From an uncultured Ectothiorhodospiraceae bacterium (GTDB taxonomy: Bacteria; Pseudomonadota; Gammaproteobacteria; UBA6429; Thiohalophilaceae), in NCBI GenBank assembly GCA_947259425.1, contig CAMYMO010000365.1:1-9071 (forward strand): a stretch of 9,071 nt of DNA, given 5' to 3'. Each line of letters starts with the position of its first letter. Within the stretch, counting starts at the first letter, position 1. Below are positions 1 through 6,000 of this stretch, in pieces. Made by a program: the position numbers and the translations under genes. The notes beneath the pieces were generated by a model that was given only the letters and a program-made list of their open reading frames with translations, was not told the origin of the DNA and searched no databases.

Positions 1-295
1 TCGCGGGTTTATGTTCCAGCGCACCGGCATTGGAGGTGATGCGGCCTGCCGGGATCGCACCATGACGTAAGGCCCATAAGAATTCTTCATACCAGTGCTG
101 ACGTAATTCGGCGTCTTCCACCTCGGCTAAGGCACGGGCAACACGTTGATAGGTTTCATCAATGTCCTGGTCGATGATATGACCGTCTTTGGCTTTGAGT
201 CGGTATTTTACATCCCAGATATCGAGGGAAGCGTCTTGAAATTTGATGTCGGCGGCGGAGTGATGGTTCACTTCTTTTAACTGGGCACGTTTCAT
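1..295 (-). CDS. nrdJ: Adenosylcobalamin-dependent (class II) ribonucleotide reductase, N-terminal fragment
   Basis: This is the 5' end of a minus-strand gene; only the first 98 codons lie in the window and the rest runs off the left edge. The translation begins MKRAQLKEVNHHSAADIKFQ and shows the N-terminal region typical of class II ribonucleotide reductases, ending in the conserved stretch IPAGRITSNAGALEHKPA (about residues 81-98), where the substrate-binding barrel begins. The family reduces ribonucleotides to deoxyribonucleotides in the cytoplasm, using adenosylcobalamin to generate the thiyl radical, so it works with or without oxygen. The ATG at 295-293 is preceded by an AGGAGG site 11 bases upstream, which supports this start. 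The frame is open throughout. The catalytic cysteines lie outside the window, so activity cannot be judged. Family assignment is from recognised sequence pattern. Confidence 0.88.
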   Translation of the reverse strand, partial: MKRAQLKEVNHHSAADIKFQDASLDIWDVKYRLKAKDGHIIDQDIDETYQRVARALAEVEDAELRQHWYEEFLWALRHGAIPAGRITSNAGALEHKPA

Positions 296-306
296 GCGGG
301 TTGAAT

Positions 307-312
307 CCTCCT
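307..312 (-). promoter_or_regulatory. Ribosome binding site of nrdJ
   Basis: The minus strand reads AGGAGG here, 11 bases before the ATG at 295. It is a full Shine-Dalgarno match, though the spacing is slightly long, and it fixes the reductase start. Confidence 0.75.
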
Positions 313-355
313 ATCCGTGTCCACAGCGAGGCAACTGAGTACAGCGGTAATCTGT

Positions 356-459
356 CTTTAAAATTAAAGTGACCCCGGTTAGTGGTAAACCCAGGCCGAA
401 AATCTTCTAATTATTTGATAAATCACGACTTTTAGTGCTGAATAAAACGACCAAAAGTC
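356..459 (-). other. Possible structured leader of nrdJ
   Basis: If nrdJ is transcribed from the promoter proposed at 497-525, its untranslated leader would be about 195 bases. Within it are an inverted repeat with 7-base arms (GACTTTT at 427-433, AAAAGTC at 453-459) and a second with 6-base arms two bases apart (CTTTAA at 356-361, TTAAAG at 364-369). I could not find the core of a cobalamin riboswitch (no GCCACTG box), so any regulatory RNA role is conjecture. Confidence 0.22.
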
Positions 460-496
460 AAAAAACTGGTAACCACAACATGTAGTGGATGTAATG

Positions 497-525
497 AATT
501 TAGGCCTTAGTGACAGATCTGTCAA
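497..525 (-). promoter_or_regulatory. Candidate sigma-70 promoter reading towards nrdJ
   Basis: On the minus strand, a perfect -35 element TTGACA (525-520) is followed after 17 bases by TAAATT (502-497), a 4/6 match to the -10 consensus. Transcription would start near 490. The -35 element lies largely inside the palindrome at 511-524, so a protein bound there would compete with RNA polymerase. Confidence 0.4.
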
Positions 526-538
526 TAGCTCGTATAAT
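510..538 (+). promoter_or_regulatory. Candidate sigma-70 promoter reading towards hsp20
   Basis: GTGACA (510-515, 5/6 to the -35 consensus) is separated by 17 bases from a perfect TATAAT (533-538). It would start a transcript near 545. No terminator or gene follows before hsp20, so it would give hsp20 a leader of about 320 bases, or make a short untranslated RNA. It overlaps the opposite-strand promoter at 497-525. Confidence 0.45.
511..524. promoter_or_regulatory. 14-bp perfect palindrome, probable operator
   Basis: TGACAGATCTGTCA is perfectly self-complementary and contains most of the -35 elements of two divergent promoter candidates. The arrangement is typical of an operator for a dimeric repressor, but I do not recognise a regulator with this consensus. 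Confidence 0.4.
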
Positions 539-587
539 AAAAATCTAAAGTTTTTATCTCATTAATAATCAATAACTTAGAATAAGC

Positions 588-629
588 TGTGAATATCCTG
601 CGAATGGTTTGTGTATAGCCTGTTTATAA
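588..629 (-). promoter_or_regulatory. Cluster of three DnaA-box-like nonamers
   Basis: On the minus strand three nonamers each differ at one position from TTATNCACA: ATATTCACA (596-588), CTATACACA (618-610) and TTATAAACA (629-621). All share one orientation within 42 bases. DnaA boxes upstream of the nrdAB reductase operon are known in E. coli, so a role in tying nrdJ expression to replication is plausible. Each match is imperfect in AT-rich sequence, so this is tentative. Confidence 0.3.
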
Positions 630-634
630 CCTCA

Positions 635-650
635 ATACTATATCTTGTGT
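635..650. promoter_or_regulatory. NrdR-like box
   Basis: ATACTATATCTTGTGT matches 14 of 16 positions of the NrdR operator consensus acaCwAtATaTwGtgt. NrdR is the ATP/dATP-sensing repressor of bacterial ribonucleotide reductase genes. On the minus strand the box contains TATAGT (642-637), a 5/6 match to a -10 element facing nrdJ. Boxes usually come in pairs about 31 bases apart and I find no good partner; the distance to the nrdJ ATG (about 340 bases) is also unusually long. Confidence 0.45.
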
Positions 651-700
651 CTTTAATAAATCCGCAATCTAATTGATCCAGCCGGTAAGTAAGTACTAAC

Positions 701-714
701 TTGATGCAAATCAA
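701..714. promoter_or_regulatory. FNR/Anr binding site
   Basis: TTGATGCAAATCAA is a perfect match to the FNR-family consensus TTGATNNNNATCAA. FNR/Anr is the oxygen-labile iron-sulfur activator of anaerobic genes. The site lies in a divergent region, so its target may be nrdJ, hsp20 or both. I see no good -10 element at the classic class II distance on either strand. Towards nrdJ, TATTAA (minus strand, 658-653) would place the site near -61. Confidence 0.6.
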
Positions 715-753
715 GGGGCAAGTATTTAGGGACAACTAACTCGCTTTCAAGTC

Positions 754-781
754 CTTGATCGTTTTCACACCACCCCCATAT
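754..781 (+). promoter_or_regulatory. Sigma-32 heat-shock promoter of hsp20
   Basis: CTTGAT (754-759; consensus CTTGAA) and CCCCATAT (774-781; an exact match to CCCCATNT) are separated by 14 bases, within the 13-15 range of sigma-32 promoters. Transcription would start near 788-790, giving hsp20 a leader of about 75 bases. Position, spacing and the heat-shock gene downstream all agree. Confidence 0.75.
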
Positions 782-850
782 CGTGTTCAGACATTACTGA
801 TATACCTCGCGACTTATGAAGAAGGCGCGAACTCAACCCACTAACTTTAA

Positions 851-857
851 AAGGAGA
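851..857 (+). promoter_or_regulatory. Ribosome binding site of hsp20
   Basis: AAGGAGA stands 6 bases before the ATG at 864. It decides the start in favour of 864 over the in-frame ATG at 816, which has no ribosome binding site. Confidence 0.8.
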
Positions 858-863
858 ACTGTC

Positions 864-1298
864 ATGTCATTAGTCCGTTATGAACCTTGGAATTTGCTTA
901 ACCAATTCAGCAAAGAGCTTGACCGTCGTTTCCAGCATGATCAAGAAAGCTATGGTGATGTGGCCACCAGTGACTGGAGTCCTGCGGTCGATATCAAAGA
1001 AAATGAAACCGCCTATACCGTGGTAGCCGATATTCCTGGCGTCGATCCAAAAGACATCGATGTGCATATGGAAGACGGTGTTTTAACTGTTAAAGGTGAA
1101 CGCAATCTAAACCGCGAAGAAGAGAAAGAAGGCTACAAACGTGTTGAGCGTGTGCATGGTAGTTTCTATCGCCGCTTTAGTCTGCCTGAAACGGTCGACC
1201 CAGATAAAATCAGTGCAAAAAGTAAAGATGGCGTGCTGGAAGTCACCATTCCAAAACAGGAAAAATCACAACCACGCAAGATTACGGTACAGCACTAA
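864..1298 (+). CDS. hsp20: Small heat-shock protein, Hsp20/alpha-crystallin family
   Basis: The product is a 144-residue cytoplasmic chaperone. Small heat-shock proteins hold unfolding proteins in soluble complexes without ATP until the DnaK/ClpB system refolds them. The N-terminal arm (about 1-37, starting MSLVRYEPWNLLNQF) is followed by the alpha-crystallin domain (about 38-131), with the family's P-G-V signature in ADIPGVDPKDI (55-65) and the A-x-x-x-x-G-V-L motif (A118 to L125). The C-terminal tail has the I-x-V anchor (I140-T141-V142) that binds the neighbouring subunit. Length and order are normal for the class. The start at 864 is set by the ribosome binding site; a longer form from 816 would add 16 residues (MKKARTQPTNFKRRTV) that are not like the family. 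The gene has its own heat-shock promoter and terminator, so it is probably monocistronic. Confidence 0.93.
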   Translation: MSLVRYEPWNLLNQFSKELDRRFQHDQESYGDVATSDWSPAVDIKENETAYTVVADIPGVDPKDIDVHMEDGVLTVKGERNLNREEEKEGYKRVERVHGSFYRRFSLPETVDPDKISAKSKDGVLEVTIPKQEKSQPRKITVQH

Positions 1299-1323
1299 CG
1301 ATTAAGCTAACCGCTTAATATAT

Positions 1324-1370
1324 AAAAAACGAAACCACGTACAAATTTTTGTGCGTGGTTTATCGTTTTA
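1324..1370 (+). terminator. Intrinsic terminator after hsp20
   Basis: AACCACGTAC (1333-1342) pairs with GTGCGTGGTT (1351-1360), giving a 10-bp stem with one G-T pair and an 8-base loop. Outside it, AAAACGA and TCGTTTT extend the stem across a small bulge and provide an A-rich 5' side and T-rich 3' side, so it could work in both directions. Confidence 0.8.
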
Positions 1371-1392
1371 TACATACAGCAAAATACCCTTT

Positions 1393-1419
1393 GAACTTTT
1401 CGAACAACCGCAAGTCGAT
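1393..1419 (+). promoter_or_regulatory. Candidate sigma-E promoter of the degQ-type gene
   Basis: GAACTT (1393-1398) is an exact sigma-E -35 core. After 16 bases comes TCGAT (1415-1419), which keeps the TC and A positions of the -10 consensus (TCAAA/TCTGA). Transcription would start near 1425, about 64 bases before the gene. Periplasmic proteases of this family are often in the sigma-E envelope-stress regulon, which supports the reading. Confidence 0.45.
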
Positions 1420-1488
1420 TCAACACGACAAACATGATCAAGGCATGACGCCTGGTAACTTAATCAAATATTAAGGTAATTTAAAAAA

Positions 1489-2859
1489 ATGAAAATGTTA
1501 CGAATTTTACTGGCTGGTTTTGCACTTCAATTTGCAGTATTAACCCCGATCGCTCAGGCCGGATTACCGTTTATGGATAGCCAGGGTAAAGCGTTACCGA
1601 CACTGGCACCGATGCTTGAGAAATCATTACCAGCCGTGGTCAATATTGCGACCAGTGGCAAAGTAAGAGTTCGACAAAACCCTCTGATGGATGATCCGTT
1701 CTTCCGCCACTTTTTCGACATGCCCGAGCAACCACGTGAACGCAAAACCGAAAGTCTTGGCTCCGGTGTAATCGTCGATGCCAAAAAAGGTTACATCATT
1801 ACCAACAACCATGTCATTGATAAAGCGGATGAGATCGATGTGACCTTGAGCGATGGGCGTAGCTTTGAGGCAAAGTTAATTGGTAGTGATCCCGAGACCG
1901 ACATCGCTATTATTCAAATCAAGGCCGATGAATTAACGGCATTGAAGATTTCTAATTCCGATACATTACGAGTCGGCGACTTTGCGGTTGCGATTGGTAA
2001 CCCATTTGGTTTAGGTCAGACCGTGACCTCCGGGATTGTTAGTGCACTGGGTCGTAGCGGTTTGGGTATCGAAGGCTATGAAGACTTCATTCAAACCGAT
2101 GCCTCAATTAACCCGGGCAATTCCGGTGGTGCACTGGTGAATCTGCATGGTGAATTAATCGGAATCAATACCGCCATCTTTTCCCGCAGCGGTGGCAACA
2201 TCGGCATCGGCTTCGCGATCCCAATCAATATGGCCAAAGACGTGATGTCTCAGCTCGTCGAACATGGCGAGGTCAAGCGTGGTCGTATTGGCGCCCAGGC
2301 GCAGGACATCACGCCGGATCTGGCGCAGGCCTTTAAATTACCGAATGGTGCAGGCGGTGCGGTGATCACCCAGGTGAGCCCCGGTTCGGCAGCGGCTAAG
2401 GCCGGTCTGAAAGCCGGCGACATCGTGCTCGAAATTAACGGCAAGGTGGTCAAACACTCTTCTAATTTACGCAATTTCATCGGCTTATTAAGGGTCGGCA
2501 CCAAGGTCAAAATGAAAGTGATGCGTGATGGTAAAACCAAAAACCTGGTCGCCGTGGTGCAAACGCCGGTCAGTGATGAGAGACAGGGTAAAGCCCTGCA
2601 TCCCAAATTGAACGGGGCCCAATTTGGCAATATCCAGGAAGGCTCACGACTTTATGGTCGCATTGAGGGTGTCTTGGTGGTCAAAGTCGAACGCGGCAGC
2701 CCGGCGGCGATGGCCGGAATGCGCAAAGGCGATGTGATCATCTCCGCTAACCGTAAGAAAATCAAAAACTTAAATCAATTTAAAGACGCCATTAAAGGCT
2801 CGCGTAAGCTCTTGTTAAATATACGTCGCGGAAATACGGCCCTCTTCCTATACTTATAG
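1489..2859 (+). CDS. degQ: Periplasmic Do-family serine protease (DegQ type)
   Basis: The 456-residue product has a Sec signal peptide (hydrophobic core 4-22, cleavage likely after AQA at 24) and is a periplasmic HtrA-family protease and chaperone that degrades misfolded envelope proteins. The trypsin-like domain (about 40-255) carries the triad H108 (in TNNHVI), D138 (in SDPETDIA) and S212 (in NPGNSGGA), all intact. Two PDZ domains follow, about 262-355 and 375-456. The length matches E. coli DegQ (455), and the short, non-glutamine-rich LA loop (about 64-85) favours DegQ over DegP. MucD or AlgW-like naming is possible; two PDZ domains argue against AlgW/DegS. The ATG at 1489 has only a weak TAAGG site about 12 bases upstream; another ATG two codons in is equally possible. 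A sigma-E-like promoter precedes it. Confidence 0.93.
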   Translation: MKMLRILLAGFALQFAVLTPIAQAGLPFMDSQGKALPTLAPMLEKSLPAVVNIATSGKVRVRQNPLMDDPFFRHFFDMPEQPRERKTESLGSGVIVDAKKGYIITNNHVIDKADEIDVTLSDGRSFEAKLIGSDPETDIAIIQIKADELTALKISNSDTLRVGDFAVAIGNPFGLGQTVTSGIVSALGRSGLGIEGYEDFIQTDASINPGNSGGALVNLHGELIGINTAIFSRSGGNIGIGFAIPINMAKDVMSQLVEHGEVKRGRIGAQAQDITPDLAQAFKLPNGAGGAVITQVSPGSAAAKAGLKAGDIVLEINGKVVKHSSNLRNFIGLLRVGTKVKMKVMRDGKTKNLVAVVQTPVSDERQGKALHPKLNGAQFGNIQEGSRLYGRIEGVLVVKVERGSPAAMAGMRKGDVIISANRKKIKNLNQFKDAIKGSRKLLLNIRRGNTALFLYL

Positions 2860-2887
2860 TAAGTATTTACTAACCCCGGAAAATTCG

Positions 2888-2922
2888 GAACAGCACGATC
2901 TTTTTTAAGGATTGTGCTGTTC
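2888..2922 (+). terminator. Probable terminator after the degQ-type gene
   Basis: GAACAGCACGAT (2888-2899) pairs with ATTGTGCTGTTC (2911-2922), a 12-bp stem with one G-T pair and an 11-base loop holding a T run. The sequence after the stem is only moderately T-rich (TACACTCCTTTATATATA), so termination may be inefficient. Confidence 0.5.
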
Positions 2923-2940
2923 TACACTCCTTTATATATA
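2912..2940 (+). promoter_or_regulatory. Weak candidate promoter of the sensor kinase operon
   Basis: TTGTGC (2912-2917, half match to the -35 consensus) lies 17 bases before TATATA (2935-2940). It is the best sigma-70-like pair I see between the degQ-type gene and the kinase, but it overlaps the terminator stem and is weak. Confidence 0.22.
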
Positions 2941-2954
2941 TACGATATAGGGGT

Positions 2955-2992
2955 GTCACATAACGCGGCTATCTGACGAAGGTTTATGTGAC
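2955..2992. repeat. 9-bp perfect inverted repeat upstream of the kinase
   Basis: GTCACATAA (2955-2963) and TTATGTGAC (2984-2992) are perfect inverted copies 20 bases apart, ending 38 bases before the kinase start. The half-sites face the wrong way for a CRP site (TGTGA-N6-TCACA). It could be an operator or a hairpin in the leader; it has no T tract, so it is not a terminator. Confidence 0.45.
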
Positions 2993-3030
2993 GAAAGGCT
3001 ACTGTTGGCCTGATAGAAATAATCGACTGA

Positions 3031-6000
3031 ATGAAATTTAAGTTTGCGCAAAGTACACAGAGTTTTCGCATGGGCGCGCTGCTGGCGATCCTGCTTCTCG
3101 CCTGTGCGCTGATACTCTGGAATGCCATCGATCAACATCAAACCACCAAACAAGAACGTACCCTGCAAGTCAAAACATCACTCGATGGTGCCGCCCAGGA
3201 GATAGCCGCTTACCTGGAACGACTGCAGGACGAAAGCTACATCATTGCCAATACCAGACAAAACTCGATTCAGAATCTTTTAGATAATCCACTTGATGAC
3301 AATGAACGCGAACAATTAATAACCCAAATACGCAAATCCATGCCGGATTTATTTACCTTAACGATCGCCAACGATCGAGGTGCGATATTACTGGAAGATC
3401 ATCAGGAGCACATCGATGAGCTCTGTCGCACGTCAATTCGTAACTTTGCCTATAACACTGACCCACCTTTAATTGAGGTTCACTCTGTCAAGACTGGTGA
3501 TCATTTTCACATGCTCAACAAAATTGAGATGACGGATGATGAAAGGGTCATATTATATTTGAGTTTTAATTTAAAGACGATCCAACGGCTGCTGGAATCA
3601 AATAAGATCCATAACTATGACGTTCTGTTATTACATAAAGATAAACATGGTTTAGTTCAAGTCAACGCCAGTAAAAAACTGATCAATGACCAAACAGAGC
3701 ACAGATTGAGTGAGGACAACTACTCCGAAATCCAGTACAAATCTTTGGTTCCAGGAACACAGTGGGAACTGGTCGCCATCCAAACCAAACTGCCCCCTAT
3801 CGCCTCCGCCTGGACCAACGCATTATGGGCGTTTAGTTTATTATTATTATTAGGCAGCACGGCGCTTTGGTTATTACGTCGGACCGATACCTTAATCCTC
3901 GAGCAGTCAGCAGCGCTCAAACGGGAACAGCGTCGTATTAATAATCTGCAACAGACTACCATCTCGTCTGAACTCAGCTTTCATGAAAAAGTGCGTGCCT
4001 TGCTGGTTATGGGACTCGACGAATTTGGCATGGAGGTCGCGATCCTGTCGCGTGTTGAGGGTAATGTCTATTCGATTGTCACCGCCGTCAGTCCGGATAA
4101 TAGCCTGCAGCCCGGGATGAGTTTTAATCTAGCTAATACCTATTGTCGCCACACCTTAAGTTCAGGTCACCCGACCGGCATCGAAAAAACGGATCAAAGC
4201 CTGGGAATGGATCATCCATTTTATACAAAAAAATCCATTGCCTCTTATATTGGCACCGCGGTATACGTACGTGGGCAAGTCTATGGCACTTTAAATTTTT
4301 CCAGCTTTAAAAATTATGATGGAAAATTTAACCCTGAGGATTTTCGTTTCTTACAACTCATGGCGCAATGGATCGGGCTGGAGATTGAACGACGTGAGTC
4401 CGAACAGCAGTCACAAACTAAAAATCAACTGCTCGAATCCATCAGTCGTGCCCAATCCTATTTTATCAGTGAAAACGTTCAACCGACCGCAATGTTTGAT
4501 CAAATATTGTCGGACTTATTATCTTTATCCTATAGTAACGTCGGTTTTATTGCTGAGGTAAAATACAATAAAGATAATAAACCTTATGTTGAAATGCTGG
4601 CAACGGGACAGCGCTATGAAAGCTCAGATGAACTGCTGAGTTTTATTGAAAAATCCATTACCGGTACTGAGTTAACCGATAGTAAAAATGTTTTGAGTGA
4701 AGTCATTCGCAGCGGTGCTCCGATTATTTCCAATAATATTGAACACGAACAAACGGCACAAAGCCTGCCAGACGGTTCGCCACCACTGAGTACGTTCATG
4801 GGAGTACCGTTGTACCACGGTACTCAACTGGTCGGCATCTTTGGACTTGCAAACAGCCCGGATGGTTATCATGAATCCTTCTTGTATACCCTGGCGCCGT
4901 TGGCAACCGCCAGTGCAAATCTGATATGGGCGCTACGCAATGAATCACAACGCATACACACCGAACATGCACTGCGTGAATCCGAAGAGCAATTAAAACT
5001 TGCCCTCGAAGGTGCTAACGATGGTTTATGGGATTGGGATATCAAGAACAACATCGCTTACTTCAGCCCGCGCTGGCAGACCATGTTGGGATTCAAGCCT
5101 GGCGAAATTCGCCCAACCAAAGAAAGCAAAGAAGAACTCATTCATCCCAGTGATCTTAAATTCGTAAAGAGTACCCTCCAGGAACATCTGGACGCACACA
5201 CTTCGATTTACAAAAGTGAGCATCGAGTTAAAACCAAAGATGGTCACTGGATTTGGATTCTTGACCGGGGCAAGGTCGTGGAACGTGCTGAAGATGGCAC
5301 CCCGCTGCGTATGGTCGGTACGCATACCGATATCACTGAACGAAAACTTGCTGAAGAAGCGGTACGTGAACGCGAAACCCGGATTGCTGCGATTCTGGAT
5401 ACCGCCGTTGATGGCATTATTACCATTAGTGATCTCGGAATCATTGAGACATTTAATCCTGCAGCGGAAAAAATCTTTGGTTACGAAACCAAAGATGTGC
5501 TTGGACGCAACGTTAGCATGTTAATGCAAACCGGCGATCGCGATCTACATGACACCTTCATCAAACGCTATTTAACCAGTGGCAATGCAAAGATTTTAGG
5601 GCAACGACGTGAGGTTGTCGGCTTACGCGCCAACGGCAGTACCTTTCCGATGCAATTAGCCGTCAGTGAGATGAAACTCGGTGATCGATTACATTTTACC
5701 GGCATTATCCGTGACATTACCGCGACCAAAGAGGCCGAACGTCTACTTGAGGACACCATGGCCTTTAAACAAGGTATCCTGGACAGTGCCAAGCTTAGTA
5801 TTATCTCAACCGATGCCGATGGACTTATTCAGACCTTCAATGCCGCAGCACAACAAATGTTAGGTTATAGTCCCGTTGAACTGGTCGGTCGTTCTACCCC
5901 GGAAATGTTCCACGATCGAGATGAGATTACCCAAAGAGCCATTCAACTCAGTGAGGAACTGGGTAGTTCTATTCGCGCTGGTTTTGAAGTATTTGTTGCC

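Noticed and set aside
296..490. Classical cobalamin riboswitch upstream of nrdJ
   Set aside because: I could not find the conserved GCCACTG box or other core elements on the minus strand; only non-specific hairpins are visible.
535..650. Replication origin, suggested by AT-rich DNA with DnaA-like boxes
   Set aside because: There are only three imperfect boxes, and the neighbours are not origin genes such as dnaA, dnaN, gidA or parAB.
816..863. Longer hsp20 start at ATG 816
   Set aside because: It has no ribosome binding site and adds 16 residues foreign to the family, while ATG 864 has AAGGAGA at good spacing.
2250..2630. 126-codon open frame on the minus strand
   Set aside because: It is antisense to the PDZ region of the DegQ-type protease and shows no family features or ribosome binding site.
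2851..2872. Short palindromes around the degQ-type stop codon (TACTTATAGTAAGTA, TAGTAAGTATTTACTA)
   Set aside because: They are AT-rich with short arms and no T tract; likely chance rather than a terminator or operator.
2955..2992. CRP site suggested by TCACA and TGTGA motifs
   Set aside because: The half-sites are in the wrong order and too far apart for TGTGA-N6-TCACA.
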